Source: Sphingomonas rosea (GTDB lineage Bacteria > Pseudomonadota > Alphaproteobacteria > Sphingomonadales > Sphingomonadaceae). From it: DNA of 64,000 bases. Shown here piece by piece: positions 44,132 through 54,081 of the stretch. The stretch is taken from contig NZ_BAABBR010000001.1 of the NCBI RefSeq assembly GCF_039538065.1, positions 1,836,501-1,900,500 of the forward strand. Direction: 5' to 3'. The stretch's first letter is position 1. Every line of letters begins with the position of its first letter. Made by a program: the position numbers and the translations under genes. The notes under the pieces were generated by a model. That model had not been told where the DNA came from. It ran no database searches and saw only the letters and a list, made by a program, of their open reading frames with translations.

Positions 44132-46945
44132 ATGGAACTTCAGTCAAACTGGAATGCACGTTGTCGGCTCCTGCTTGCCGGCAGCACGATCCTTCTCTCA
44201 CCCGCCGCCGCGTTGGCCCAGACTGCGGCCCCAACGCCGGCCGTGACCACGCTTGCCGCCGCCGAGGCGACGCAGCCGACCACGCCGGCCACCACCGAGG
44301 CCGAGCAGGCGACGGCCGCCGCGGCCGCGTCTCCGCAGTCGCCCGCCGACACCGGCGAGATCGTCGTCACCGGCTTCCGCAACAGCCTGCGCAAGGCGCT
44401 CGATCTCAAGCGCGCCGCGCCCAACCTCATCGAGTCGGTCCTCGCCGAGGACATGGCGAAGATGCCCGACCTCAACCTGTCGGAATCGATCCAGCGCGTG
44501 CCGGGCGTCGCCATCAGCCGTGAGGGCGGGGAGGGCCGCAACATCACGCTGCGCGGCTTCGCGCCCGACTTCACCCGCACGACGCTCAACGGCATGGAAG
44601 TGCCGGCGAGCACCGACGGCCTCGATTCGGGCGGGTTCACGGTCAATTCGAGCCGCGGCTTCGACTTCAACGTCTTCGCCTCCGAACTCTTCAACCGGAT
44701 CGACGTCCAGAAGACGCAGCGCGCCTCGATCGAGGAAGGCGGCATCGCAGGCACAGTGGACCTCTATTCGGGCCGCCCGTTCGATCGCATGGGAATGCAC
44801 TTCGTGACCTCGGCCGAAGGCAGCTACAATACGGTTACGCGCAAGGTCGATCCGCGGGTTGCGGCGGTGTTCAGCGACACCTTCGCCGACAACCGGATCG
44901 GCATCCTCCTCTCGGCGGCCTATTCGAAGCGCACGGTCTGGCAGGAAGGCCGCTCAAGCGTGCTGTGGACCAGCCCCTACATCAACGGCGACAGCTGGGC
45001 CGACACCAATCCGACCGTGACCGGAACACCCAAGCCGTGCGGCGCCGCCGATCCGCTCGACTGCCTGTGGGCGCCGCGCCTGCCGCGTGCCGACTTCTTC
45101 GGCAACGACCAGAAGCGCCTGGGCCTGTCGGGCGCGCTCCAGCTCCGCCCGGTCGATCGCCTGACGGTGAGCCTCAGCGCGCTTTATTCGCGGCTCAAGA
45201 ACGACCGCTACAGCTACAATTCGATGGAATGGCTGCTGACTCACGGCCCGGCAGGCGGTTTCGTCGGCCAGACCCCGCGCAAGTTCGTCGTGGGGCCGAA
45301 TGGCAAGGACCTCATCGCCGCGACTTTCGACGACGTGACCTCGTGGTACGAAAGCCGCCACCAGGAATCGAAGTCGTCGTTCCAACAATATCTCGCCAAT
45401 GTCGATTACAGCATCAACGACCGCCTGACCTTCGAAGGGCTGCTCGGCAAGGCGCGCGATTCGGCGGATCGGACCGAGCTTCGCTTCTATGCGCGCTCGA
45501 TCCCGCACCCCTATTCCTACGACTACAGCAAGAGCGCGGATGCGCCGACGGTGAGCTTCGGCAATTACGACCCGAACAATCCCGCGAATTACGACAATGC
45601 GCTGACTGCGGCCAATCGCCTGAACAAGGTGACCAAGGACAATGTCACCGCCAAGGGCGACCTTACCTATCGCAACGGCGGGCTGGTGCTGAAGGGCGGG
45701 CTCGCCTTCAACCGGCGCTATGTCCGCTATGGCGAGGCGTCGGGCAATGGGCCGTACATCACTCCGGTCTCGCAATATCTGAAAGCCTTCCCGATCCCGC
45801 ACTTCGGCTCGGGCGTCATCAGCGGCGGCCTGCCGACCTTCGCGGTCATCGACTTCGACAAGATCGGAAGCTCGGGGCTCATCGACACCAACTATGTCGA
45901 CAATGTCGGTGCGGGCTGGAAGGTCACCGAGAAGACCAAGGGCGGCTATCTCGAGATCAACGACCGGATCGACCTCGGCGAAATGGTGCTGCGGTTGAAC
46001 GCCGGTGCCCGCTACGTCCGCACGACGGTGGAATCGGACGCGGTGCTCGCCGGTTCGCCGGTCGAGGTGAAGCACAGCTACAACAACTTCCTGCCCTCGG
46101 CGAACCTCGGCCTCGAGGTGACGCCCGACGTCATCGCCCGCCTGTCCTATGCGCGGTCGATGACCCGGCCGGGGCTGAGCTCGCTCAACATCGCGGGACC
46201 GGTGTTCGGCTATGACACGCGCACGGTCAGCAACTTCGGCAACCCGAGGCTCAAGCCCTACCTTTCGAACGACTATGACTTCGCGCTCGAATGGTACTTC
46301 ACCAAGGGCGGGCTGCTTAGCGCGGGCGTCTTCTACAAGGACATCATCTCGTCGCTGACGACCGCGATCGTCACCCAGCGGATCCCGCAGCAATATTGGG
46401 CCGCGATCTACGCCGACCCGCGCTACAGCCCGGCCTACAACGCCGATCCGGCAACCACGAACTACACCTTCTCGATCCCCGTCAACACGCCCAACGGCAA
46501 CCGGGTGAAAGGCCTAGAGCTGACCGCCAACGTGCCCTTCTCGTTCGTCGGTCCGGAATGGCTCTCGCCGCTCGGAGTCGCGTCCAACTACACCTATGTC
46601 GACGCACGGGACTCGGCCGGGCTGTCGAAGAACAGCTATAACTTCACTGTCTATTACGACACGGGGACGCGCGGCATCCGGGCCTCGCTCAATCATCGTG
46701 ATAGCTATCTGATCAGCGCGCCGGGCGGGAATGGCAATGCGCAGGCCCGCAAGTCCGGCTCGTCGCAGATCGACATGTCGGCCTACTGGAACCTGTCGAA
46801 GCGGCTGACGCTCAACCTGCAGGGAATTAACGTCAACAATCAGCACGAGCGCTATTACGATACGGGTGATGGATCGCAGTTCCTCGTCCGCGAATATACC
46901 GGAACCGGCCGCACTTTCCTTGCAGGGGTGCGGTATCAGTTCTGA
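44132..46945 (+). CDS. TonB-dependent receptor, probable oligogalacturonide uptake
   Basis: A 937-residue outer-membrane transporter. A signal peptide ends at AAALA, then an Ala/Thr/Pro-rich linker and the TonB box region (GEIVVTGFRNSLRKALDLKR), the plug domain (LSESIQRVPGVAISREGGEGRNITLRG pattern) and a long barrel ending in GVRYQF with the terminal aromatic. It belongs to the long TonB-receptor type used for carbohydrates in sphingomonads and Caulobacter. The ATG at 44132 has a GGAGGGG site; upstream codons lie over the operator. Neighbouring lyase, esterases and kdu genes point to pectin fragments as cargo. Confidence 0.92.
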   Translation: MELQSNWNARCRLLLAGSTILLSPAAALAQTAAPTPAVTTLAAAEATQPTTPATTEAEQATAAAAASPQSPADTGEIVVTGFRNSLRKALDLKRAAPNLIESVLAEDMAKMPDLNLSESIQRVPGVAISREGGEGRNITLRGFAPDFTRTTLNGMEVPASTDGLDSGGFTVNSSRGFDFNVFASELFNRIDVQKTQRASIEEGGIAGTVDLYSGRPFDRMGMHFVTSAEGSYNTVTRKVDPRVAAVFSDTFADNRIGILLSAAYSKRTVWQEGRSSVLWTSPYINGDSWADTNPTVTGTPKPCGAADPLDCLWAPRLPRADFFGNDQKRLGLSGALQLRPVDRLTVSLSALYSRLKNDRYSYNSMEWLLTHGPAGGFVGQTPRKFVVGPNGKDLIAATFDDVTSWYESRHQESKSSFQQYLANVDYSINDRLTFEGLLGKARDSADRTELRFYARSIPHPYSYDYSKSADAPTVSFGNYDPNNPANYDNALTAANRLNKVTKDNVTAKGDLTYRNGGLVLKGGLAFNRRYVRYGEASGNGPYITPVSQYLKAFPIPHFGSGVISGGLPTFAVIDFDKIGSSGLIDTNYVDNVGAGWKVTEKTKGGYLEINDRIDLGEMVLRLNAGARYVRTTVESDAVLAGSPVEVKHSYNNFLPSANLGLEVTPDVIARLSYARSMTRPGLSSLNIAGPVFGYDTRTVSNFGNPRLKPYLSNDYDFALEWYFTKGGLLSAGVFYKDIISSLTTAIVTQRIPQQYWAAIYADPRYSPAYNADPATTNYTFSIPVNTPNGNRVKGLELTANVPFSFVGPEWLSPLGVASNYTYVDARDSAGLSKNSYNFTVYYDTGTRGIRASLNHRDSYLISAPGGNGNAQARKSGSSQIDMSAYWNLSKRLTLNLQGINVNNQHERYYDTGDGSQFLVREYTGTGRTFLAGVRYQF

Positions 46946-47957
46946 TCGATCGCCCGCGACGCGAGGACGCCAGGTTTCTCTTCGGAGACGCCTGGCGTCA
47001 TTCGCAACGCTGGCGCTGCTGGTTGGTGGCGCCAGTGGCGCACTGGCGGACACGCACCCTGTCGACGACAGCTACACGATCGCCCGCCGCTTCGCGCAAT
47101 ATCGGGACGAGTATCCGGGCATTGCCCTGCCGGTGTTCGCGCCAAATAGTGGGCAGCGGATCGACTTCGACCTCGCCTACAAGACCGCCGGCGAACGCGA
47201 TCTCCACCTCGACATCTTCCGGCCCGCTCCGGCGCTGAACCGGGGGCAGGGACTGTTGCTGGTCCATGGCGGAGCGTGGCGGTCGGGGTCGAAGGCGCAT
47301 TTCTATGCGCTGGCGAACCGGCTCGCGCGGCGCGGCTACACCGTATTTCTCCCCGAATACCGGCTCGCGCCAGAGGCACCTTATCCTGCCGGCATGCGCG
47401 ACGTCGCCGATGCCCTGGCCTGGGCGCAGGGCAATGCGAAGCATTATGGCCTCAAGCCATCGCGCATCGCGATCGGCGGTGCCTCGTCGGGGGGGCAGAT
47501 GGCGGCGCTCCTCGCCTATCGCGGAACCGATGCGTACGGTGCCGGCAAGGCGGTGCCGAACGCGCTGGTTGACCTCGACGGCGTGCTCGACATGACCACG
47601 CCGTTCGCGCTCGGCTTCGAGAATGCCGCCGGTCCCGCGTCACCCTTCGCCCAGTGGCTCGGCGGTTCGTTTGAGCAGGTCCCGCAGCGCTGGCGCGAGG
47701 CGAGCGCCGCCACCTATGTCGGGGCTGCCTCCCCGCCGACCCTCGTCATCGCCAGCAGCGCCCCGCGCTTCACCGCCGGCCGCGAGGCTGTGCTCGCGGC
47801 GCTCAAGGCCAAGGGCATCCGAACCGACAGCTACACTTTCGCCCGCTCGCCGCACGACCTGTGGCTGTTCGAACCCTATCTCGGCGTCGCGGTGGAGCGG
47901 ATCGACCGCTTCCTGCGCGCCGTCGCCGCCGACGAAGCCCGGAAAGGCAGGAAGTGA
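46920..47957 (+). CDS. Exported alpha/beta hydrolase, probable pectin-related esterase
   Basis: An esterase of the acetyl-esterase/BD-FAE type: oxyanion motif VHGGAWRSGSK, nucleophile serine in GGASSGGQMAAL, and histidine in SPHDLWLF. A signal peptide is visible (LASFATLALLVGGASGALA). The start is uncertain: the TTG at 46920 gives 345 residues, and an ATG at 46869 or GTG at 46866 would add up to 18; all lie within the end of the receptor gene, and no ATG, GTG or TTG in frame follows the hairpin at 46966. It overlaps the pectinesterase start (TGATG). It likely removes acetyl or methyl groups from pectin. Confidence 0.8.
   Translation: MQGCGISSDRSPATRGRQVSLRRRLASFATLALLVGGASGALADTHPVDDSYTIARRFAQYRDEYPGIALPVFAPNSGQRIDFDLAYKTAGERDLHLDIFRPAPALNRGQGLLLVHGGAWRSGSKAHFYALANRLARRGYTVFLPEYRLAPEAPYPAGMRDVADALAWAQGNAKHYGLKPSRIAIGGASSGGQMAALLAYRGTDAYGAGKAVPNALVDLDGVLDMTTPFALGFENAAGPASPFAQWLGGSFEQVPQRWREASAATYVGAASPPTLVIASSAPRFTAGREAVLAALKAKGIRTDSYTFARSPHDLWLFEPYLGVAVERIDRFLRAVAADEARKGRK
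46966..46999 (+). terminator. UUCG-loop hairpin after the receptor stop codon
   Basis: Outer stem GACGCCAGG / CCTGGCGTC (46966-46974, 46991-46999) encloses an inner stem TCTC / GAGA around a TTCG tetraloop. It begins 20 nt after the TonB receptor stop and lies inside the start region of the esterase frame. No T-run follows, so it may trap ribosomes or stabilise the receptor mRNA rather than terminate. Confidence 0.6.
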
Positions 47958-49063
47958 TGCCGCGTTCGCTCTGGTTGCTGCTGGCCTGTGCCGTTGGGCT
48001 CGTGAGCGAGGCGCCCGCCGCTGCGCAGTCGCTGACGGTGCGCCCCGACTGCCGCGATGGCGGACGCTGCTTCCGCACCGTCGGCGCCGCGCTCGACGCC
48101 GCCGCTCGCGACACGAGCGGAAGCTGGCTGACGGTCAGGGTGGCTCCGGGCGACTATCGCGAAAAGGTGACGATCCGCCGGGCACGGCTTCGCCTCGTCG
48201 GCAGCGGACAGGCGCGGACCCGGATCCGCTTCGACGCGGTCGCGCAAACATCCAAGGCCTTTCACCGGGATGGCTGGGGAACGCCTGGTTCGGCGACCCT
48301 CACGATCGACGCGCCGGATGTGATCGTTTCGGAACTGACGGTCGAGAATGACTGGAATTATCTCGCCAACGATCGCCTTGCGAACGGCGACCCGGCCAAG
48401 GTCGGCAATCCGCAGGCGGTCGCGCTGCTGCTCGACATCCACAGCGATCGGGTGTCGATCCGGCGTAGCGCCCTCTTGGGCTACCAGGACACGCTGTTCG
48501 CCAACGGCAAGCGCGCGCACATCACCGACAGCCTCATCGCGGGCAACGTCGACTTCATCTTCGGCAACGGCCAGTTGCTGATCGAGCGTTCGGAGATCCG
48601 TTCGCGGGTCCGTTCGGCGCCCTCGGACGGCTCGACCTTCCAGTCCTTCATCGCGGCGCCCTCGACGCTGCTCGACGATCCGGTCGGGATCATCATCAGC
48701 CGTTCACGCCTGACTCGCGAAGCCGGCGTCCCCGACGGTGTCGTCGGCCTCGCCCGGCCTTGGCACCCGACGACCCGCTTTGCCGACGGTCGCTACGCCA
48801 ACCCGCGCGCCGTGGGCCAGGTCTCGTTCCTCGACTGCTACATGGACGCGCACATCGCGCGCGATGGCTGGGCCACGATGAACGGCACGGCGCGCGACGG
48901 CACGATGACCGACGTCTTCCGCCCCCAGGATTCCCGCTTTTTCGAGCGCGGCTCCTACGGTCCCGGCGCCCGCCGCAACGACATCGGCATGCCACGCTCT
49001 GGCGTCAGCGATGTGCGCTGGGTCCGGCGTTTGCTCCTCAAGGATTTCGACGGGTCGCGATAA
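47957..49063 (+). CDS. Pectinesterase (CE8)
   Basis: A 368-residue exported pectin methylesterase with signal peptide PRSLWLLLACAVGLVSEAPAAA. The catalytic residues are visible: D178 in GYQDTLF, D199 in NVDFIFGNG, and R267 in LARPWHP (usually LGRPW). The beta-helix architecture fits. It frees methanol from esterified galacturonan so that pectate lyase can act. The start ATG overlaps the esterase stop (TGATG). Last gene of the receptor-esterase-pectinesterase unit. Confidence 0.94.
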   Translation: MPRSLWLLLACAVGLVSEAPAAAQSLTVRPDCRDGGRCFRTVGAALDAAARDTSGSWLTVRVAPGDYREKVTIRRARLRLVGSGQARTRIRFDAVAQTSKAFHRDGWGTPGSATLTIDAPDVIVSELTVENDWNYLANDRLANGDPAKVGNPQAVALLLDIHSDRVSIRRSALLGYQDTLFANGKRAHITDSLIAGNVDFIFGNGQLLIERSEIRSRVRSAPSDGSTFQSFIAAPSTLLDDPVGIIISRSRLTREAGVPDGVVGLARPWHPTTRFADGRYANPRAVGQVSFLDCYMDAHIARDGWATMNGTARDGTMTDVFRPQDSRFFERGSYGPGARRNDIGMPRSGVSDVRWVRRLLLKDFDGSR

Positions 49064-49141
49064 TCTCCGGCGATCCGGCGCGCAGTTGGCGCAGGCCCGT
49101 GGCATTGACCGGTTTGCCCGATTCGAGCCTGCCGTCGACGG

Positions 49142-49993
49142 TCAGGCCGGGCGGTTGCCCATCATCTCGCCAAGGCGGACGGAGCGCTCGGGTGCCCAGT
49201 CGGGATTGAAGGCGATGGCCCCTTTTCGGAACAGCATGACGATCGTCGACCCGAGGAGGAAGCGGCCCATTTCCTCGCCCTGGCGAAGGACAATGTCGCG
49301 GTCGGCATAGTCCCATTCGGCGACCTTGCCGGTGCGCCTGGGATTGACGACGCCGTGCCAGACGGTGGCCATGCTGCCGACGATCGTCGCGCCGACGAGG
49401 ACCATGACGAAGCGGCCGTGCTCGGGGGAATCGAAGACGCAGACGACGCGTTCGTTGCGCGCGAACAGGCCGGGCACGCCGCGAGCGGTCACGGGATTGA
49501 CCGAGAAGAGGGTGCCGGGGACGTAGATCATCCGCACGAGGCGGCCGTCGCACGGCATGTGCAGGCGATGATAGTCCTTCGGCGACAGATAGAGGTTGGC
49601 GAAGTGGCCGTGGCGGAAGTCGGCCGCCAGCCCTGCGTCGCCGCCGACCAGCGCGGTGGTCGTAAAGCGATGCCCCTTGGCCTGGACGATGTGGTGGTCG
49701 TCGATCGCTCCGAACTGGCTGATGGCGCCGTCGACCGGGCAGGTGAAGTCGGCCACAGCGAGCGGGCGTGCGCCGGCTTTCAGCGGCCGGGTGAAGAAGT
49801 CGTTGAAGCTGCGATAGCTGGCGATGTCGGGATTTTCGGCCTCGCTCATGTCGACCTGATATTTGCCGACGAACCATCGGATCAGGCGGGTGGTGGCAGC
49901 GCCGTGCTGCCCGCCGGCGACGTGCCCCGCGAAGGTGGTGAGCCGTTGCTTGGGCAGCAGGTGCTGGAGCATTACCTTCAGGCGGTCAGACAA
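49142..49993 (-). CDS. psd: Phosphatidylserine decarboxylase proenzyme
   Basis: A 283-residue inner-membrane enzyme that makes phosphatidylethanolamine. The self-cleavage motif LGST (in FLLGSTIVML) is near residue 247 and would give the pyruvoyl prosthetic group on the alpha chain. The HRLHMPCDG segment holds conserved histidines of the active site, and VNPVTARGVPGLFARNERV is typical. Length matches proteobacterial Psd. It is a single gene; pssA is not next to it. Confidence 0.95.
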   Translation of the reverse strand: MSDRLKVMLQHLLPKQRLTTFAGHVAGGQHGAATTRLIRWFVGKYQVDMSEAENPDIASYRSFNDFFTRPLKAGARPLAVADFTCPVDGAISQFGAIDDHHIVQAKGHRFTTTALVGGDAGLAADFRHGHFANLYLSPKDYHRLHMPCDGRLVRMIYVPGTLFSVNPVTARGVPGLFARNERVVCVFDSPEHGRFVMVLVGATIVGSMATVWHGVVNPRRTGKVAEWDYADRDIVLRQGEEMGRFLLGSTIVMLFRKGAIAFNPDWAPERSVRLGEMMGNRPA

Positions 49994-50068
49994 GGCAGGT
50001 CTCTTTCACTCGGCAAGGCAGGGATAAGCGCGAAGCGCTTGGACAGGCGCGCGCGTTCCGGCGCGCGC

Positions 50069-51403
50069 TCAGTCCTCGGCGATCGCACTGCTGTCGCGCG
50101 TGTCTTTCATCCGCAGATAGACGACGAGCGAGGCGGCGATCACCGCGGTCACGTACCAGTAGAAGCCGCGCTCCCAGCCCGCATCCTTAAAGCGCAGCGC
50201 AACATATTCGGCGGTGCCGCCGAACAGCGTGTTGGCGAGCGCATAGGGCAGTGCCACGCCGAGTGCGCGGATATGCGCGGGGAAGAGCTCGGCCTTCACG
50301 ACGGCGTTGATTGCTGTGTAGCCGGTGACGATCACGAGCCCGACCATGACCAGCGCGAAGGCCATCCACGGGTCGCGCGTCGTCTCGAGCGTCGCGAACA
50401 GGGGATAGGTGCCGACGACCCCCGCCACGCCAAAACCGATGAGCAGGGGCTTGCGGCCGACCCGGTCGGACAGCGCGCCGGCCAGTGGTTGCAACAGCAT
50501 GAAGAGGAACAGGCTTGCGCCGTTGATGCGCGAGGCGGTCTCGCGGTCGAACCCCGAGGTGTTGACGAGGAATTTCTGCATGTAAATCGAGTAAGCGTAG
50601 AAGGCGAGCGTGCCCCCGGCGGTGAGCAGCATCACCGTGACCGCCTCGCGCGGGTGGTGCCGGAAGAGGGCGAGGGCGCTCGAGGCGGGGGCATCGGTCG
50701 CGCGGGCTTTGGTGAAGCTCTGGGTCTCGGCGAGGCCGCGGCGGATCCAGAACACCACGATCGCCAGCACTGCGCCGATCGCGAACGGGATGCGCCAGCC
50801 CCAGTCTTCGAGTGCGGCTTCCGACATGGTCGCCTGAAGCACGAGAAGCACGCCGATCGCGGTGAGCTGGCCGCCGATCAGCGTGACATATTGGAAGGAA
50901 GAGAAGAAGCCGCGCCGCTTGCGGCCCGCCATCTCCGACAGATAGGTCGCGCTCGCGCCATATTCGCCGCCGACCGACAGGCCCTGCAGCAGCCGGGCGA
51001 CCAGCAGTACGGCGGGCGCGACCAGCCCGGCCTGCTGGTAGGTGGGTGAGACCGCGATCATCAGCGAGCCCGCGCACATCAAGGTCACCGACAGCGCGAG
51101 CCCGCTCTTTCGCCCGCGGCGATCGGCATAGATTCCCATGATCCATGCGCCGAGCGGCCGCATGAAGAAGCCGACCGCGAACACCGCCGCGGCGCCGAGC
51201 AATTGCGCGGTCGGATCGGCCGAGGGGAAGAAGTGCGGCGCGAAATAGAGCGTGAAAGCCGCATAGGCGTACCAGTCATACCATTCGACGAGATTGCCGG
51301 TGGCGCCGCCGACGATTGCCTTGAGGCGCATTCGCGTGGAGACCGCACTCGCATTGCCCGGGGAAGCGATGGCGGAAGGTTTGGCGGTGGAGGGATGCGA
51401 CAT
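50069..51403 (-). CDS. MFS transporter, metabolite:H+ symporter (MHS) family
   Basis: A 444-residue transporter with 12 membrane segments. GATGNLVEWYDWYAYAAFTLYF-type first helix and GIYADRRGRKSGL with ARLLQGLSVGGEYGASATYL are characteristic of the MHS family, which includes KgtP and ProP-like carriers. Substrate cannot be read; organic acids such as 2-oxoglutarate are the common choice. The ATG at 51403 is preferred to an upstream frame of poor composition. Confidence 0.87.
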   Translation of the reverse strand: MSHPSTAKPSAIASPGNASAVSTRMRLKAIVGGATGNLVEWYDWYAYAAFTLYFAPHFFPSADPTAQLLGAAAVFAVGFFMRPLGAWIMGIYADRRGRKSGLALSVTLMCAGSLMIAVSPTYQQAGLVAPAVLLVARLLQGLSVGGEYGASATYLSEMAGRKRRGFFSSFQYVTLIGGQLTAIGVLLVLQATMSEAALEDWGWRIPFAIGAVLAIVVFWIRRGLAETQSFTKARATDAPASSALALFRHHPREAVTVMLLTAGGTLAFYAYSIYMQKFLVNTSGFDRETASRINGASLFLFMLLQPLAGALSDRVGRKPLLIGFGVAGVVGTYPLFATLETTRDPWMAFALVMVGLVIVTGYTAINAVVKAELFPAHIRALGVALPYALANTLFGGTAEYVALRFKDAGWERGFYWYVTAVIAASLVVYLRMKDTRDSSAIAED

Positions 51404-51467
51404 GGCGCCTTCCTTAGGGTGAAGTCCGGGCGCGGAACAGGATGGCCGGTCGATCAGTGCCGCGCCA

Positions 51468-51827
51468 TCACTGGTAGCGCAGCATCTTCTCGAAGCCTTC
51501 ATTTGCCTTGGTCATCTTGGCGACCTTTCGCAGATAGGTACGGACGTGCCGCTCGAAGCGCTCATCGTCGTTGATGCCGGTCGCGGGATAGTCGTCGCGC
51601 GCGATCAGTTCTTTGAGGCGCTTGGCGAGGCTTGCCTGTTCGTTCGTGTCGTCACCGACCAGCAGGGTGCGGCAAACCCAGTCCTCGGCGGCGGCCTTGT
51701 CATAATCGTCGCGGGCCTCGTAACCGCGCCGGTCCGCGGCGGCCTGGTCGAGCTTGGCAGACTCGCGCCGCTTCTCGAGCCACTTGCGCACCTGCGCCGC
51801 GTCCCATGCCTTGGCAGGCTCGGTCAT
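51468..51827 (-). CDS. Conserved hypothetical protein (119 aa)
   Basis: A 119-residue, highly charged, helical cytosolic protein with the composition of a small adaptor (KRRESAKLDQAAADRRGYEARDD; DWVCRTLLVGDDTNEQASLAKRL). No signal peptide or known motif. It lies between the MHS transporter and the rRNA methyltransferase gene on the same strand, with 64 nt and 27 nt spacing. Function unknown. Confidence 0.7.
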   Translation of the reverse strand: MTEPAKAWDAAQVRKWLEKRRESAKLDQAAADRRGYEARDDYDKAAAEDWVCRTLLVGDDTNEQASLAKRLKELIARDDYPATGINDDERFERHVRTYLRKVAKMTKANEGFEKMLRYQ

Positions 51828-51854
51828 CCTCGTCTCCGTTTCGGTAGTGCGATG

Positions 51855-52652
51855 TCACACCCGATAGGCGGAGAGATGATGAAGCACGATCCCCGACGTG
51901 GTCGCGACGTTCAGGGAATCGAAGCCGTTGGCCATGGCGATCCGCAGGCTTCGGGTGCGTGCAAGGAGGGCCGGGGACAGGCCGGGGCCTTCGGCACCCA
52001 GCAGCAGGGCATTGCGCGCCGCCGGGCGCCAGCCATGGAGCAGGGTGTCGCCGGCGGGGCTCAGCGCCACGCTCGCGACCTCGTGGCGTTCGAAAAGCGC
52101 CAGCGCGTCCTCGCCGCGGTCGAGGCGCGCGAAAGGCACCAGGAGGGTCGCCCCGACCGAAACGCGGATCGCCTTGCGGTAGAGCGGGTCACAGCAGTCG
52201 GGATCGAGCAGCACTGCCCCGATGCCGAAGGCGGCGGCGTTGCGGAAGATGCCGCCCATGTTGTCGTGATTGGCGATCGCCGACAGGAACAGCACGTCTT
52301 CGGCGCTTTCGAGCAAGGCGTCGGGCGTGGGCTTGTCGACTTGTCGGGCGATGGCGAGGATGCCGCGGTGGACCGGAAAGCCCGCGATCCGGTCGAACAC
52401 CGCTTGCTCGCAGGCAAAGACCGGCACGTCGTCGGGAAGCTCGGCGAGGAGGCCGTCGAGCGACGCAAGCCGCTTGGCGGCGATCAGCAGGGACACGGGC
52501 CGGAAGCGGGTCGAGCCGACCAGCTTTTCGAGGACCACGCGGCCCTCGGCGATGAACAAGCCCGCGCGACCGACGAGGTCACGCTCGCGAATGTCGCGAT
52601 AGGCGTCGATACGCGGGTCGTCGGGATCGTCGATGGGGATGATGCTGGGCAT
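51855..52652 (-). CDS. SpoU/TrmH-family RNA 2'-O-methyltransferase
   Basis: A 265-residue SPOUT methyltransferase using S-adenosylmethionine on tRNA or rRNA ribose. The C-terminal trefoil-knot motifs are present: ANHDNMGGIFRNAAAFG, LLLGAEGPGLSPALL and NGFDSLNVATTSGIVLHH. An N-terminal substrate-binding domain covers residues 1-110. The start is the ATG at 52652; upstream codons are low-complexity and overlap the dctA end. The exact target base is unknown. Confidence 0.9.
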   Translation of the reverse strand: MPSIIPIDDPDDPRIDAYRDIRERDLVGRAGLFIAEGRVVLEKLVGSTRFRPVSLLIAAKRLASLDGLLAELPDDVPVFACEQAVFDRIAGFPVHRGILAIARQVDKPTPDALLESAEDVLFLSAIANHDNMGGIFRNAAAFGIGAVLLDPDCCDPLYRKAIRVSVGATLLVPFARLDRGEDALALFERHEVASVALSPAGDTLLHGWRPAARNALLLGAEGPGLSPALLARTRSLRIAMANGFDSLNVATTSGIVLHHLSAYRV

Positions 52653-52668
52653 GAGAGCGAAGGGCCGC

Positions 52669-54009
52669 TTACGGTGCGATCGCGCCCTCGGGAAGTTCCT
52701 CGACGCTTGGGAGCTCGCCCGCGATCGCGGCGTCGAAGTGGGCGCGGTCGAAGCCGCCCTCCCAGCGCGCGATGACGATCGTCGCCACCGCATTGCCGAT
52801 GAAGTTGGTGAGGCTCCGGCACTCGGACATGAAGCGGTCGACGCCGAGGATCAGCGCCATGCCCGCGATCGGGACCGACGGCACGATCGAAAGGGTCGCG
52901 GCTAGCGTGATGAAGCCCGCGCCAGTCACCCCGGCGGCGCCCTTCGACGATAGCATCGCGACGCCGAGCAGCAGCAACTGGTCGCCGAGGCTGAGGTCGA
53001 CCCCGGTCGCTTGCGCGATGAACAGGGCGGCCAGCGTCATGTAGATGTTGGTGCCGTCGAGATTGAACGAATAGCCGGTCGGGACGACCAGCCCGACCAC
53101 CGACTTGGGACAGCCCGCGCGTTCGAGCTTCTCCATGAGGGCAGGAAGCGCGCTTTCGGACGAGGAGGTGCCGAGCACCAGCAGCAGCTCGCCCTTCAGG
53201 TAACCGATAAGCTTGAGAATCGAGAAACCGGCCAGCCGCGCGACGGCGCCGAGCACCAGCAGAACGAAGAGCAGGGAGGTGAGGTAGAATGTCGCGACGA
53301 GGCCGACGAGGTTGGCGAGGGTGCCAATCCCGTAGGCGCCGATGGTGAACGCCATGGCGCCGAACGCACCGACCGGGGCCGCCTTCATCAGGATCGCGAC
53401 GAGCTTGAAGAAGGCGAGCGACAGGTCCTCGAGCGCGCTCAGCAGGCGATCGCCGCGCGGGCCGACCAGCGCCAGCGCGATGCCGAACAGCACCGCGACG
53501 AACAAGGTCTGGAGGATGTTCCCCGAGGTCAGTGCCGAGACGACGGTGTCGGGAATGATGCCGAGCAGGAAGCCGGTGACCGTGCTCTCGTGCGCCTGTT
53601 TGGCATAGGTGCCGATCTGCGCGCTATCGAGGGTGGCGGGATCGATGTTGAGCCCGGCGCCGGGCTGGATCACGTTGCCGACGATGAGGCCGAGGATCAG
53701 CGCCAGCGTCGAGAAGAACAGGAAATAGGCGAAGGCCTTGCCGACCACGCGCCCGACCCGCCCGAGGTCACGCATCCCCGCGATCCCCGTGACGATGGTC
53801 AGAAAGATAACCGGAGCGATGATCATCTTCACCAGCTTGATGAAGCCGTCGCCGAGCGGCTTCAGCGCCTTGCCGGTGTCGGGGAAGAAATAGCCGACCA
53901 GCACGCCCGCAACGATCGCAACGAGAACCTGCAGGTAGAGATGCCGGTACCAGGGCAGCGCGCGCGGCGGCACGGCTTCGTGATGGGGATGAACGATATG
54001 CCCTGCCAT
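52669..54009 (-). CDS. dctA: C4-dicarboxylate:cation symporter DctA
   Basis: A 446-residue inner-membrane transporter of the DAACS family, importing succinate, fumarate and malate with protons or sodium. The family motifs are clear: [14 protein letters not shown], the serine-rich reentrant loop [33 protein letters not shown] and [14 protein letters not shown]. The start at 54009 gives a normal length; an upstream in-frame ATG adds a low-complexity tail. It lies between the RNA methyltransferase and the sigma factor genes as a single unit. Confidence 0.95.
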   Translation of the reverse strand: MAGHIVHPHHEAVPPRALPWYRHLYLQVLVAIVAGVLVGYFFPDTGKALKPLGDGFIKLVKMIIAPVIFLTIVTGIAGMRDLGRVGRVVGKAFAYFLFFSTLALILGLIVGNVIQPGAGLNIDPATLDSAQIGTYAKQAHESTVTGFLLGIIPDTVVSALTSGNILQTLFVAVLFGIALALVGPRGDRLLSALEDLSLAFFKLVAILMKAAPVGAFGAMAFTIGAYGIGTLANLVGLVATFYLTSLLFVLLVLGAVARLAGFSILKLIGYLKGELLLVLGTSSSESALPALMEKLERAGCPKSVVGLVVPTGYSFNLDGTNIYMTLAALFIAQATGVDLSLGDQLLLLGVAMLSSKGAAGVTGAGFITLAATLSIVPSVPIAGMALILGVDRFMSECRSLTNFIGNAVATIVIARWEGGFDRAHFDAAIAGELPSVEELPEGAIAP

Positions 54010-54081
54010 GATGCCCTGTTTTCGCCCTTCTGCCGGATACAAACCTTGTTGTGGTCGGGCCCCGGTCAAAAGGCAAAGGCG

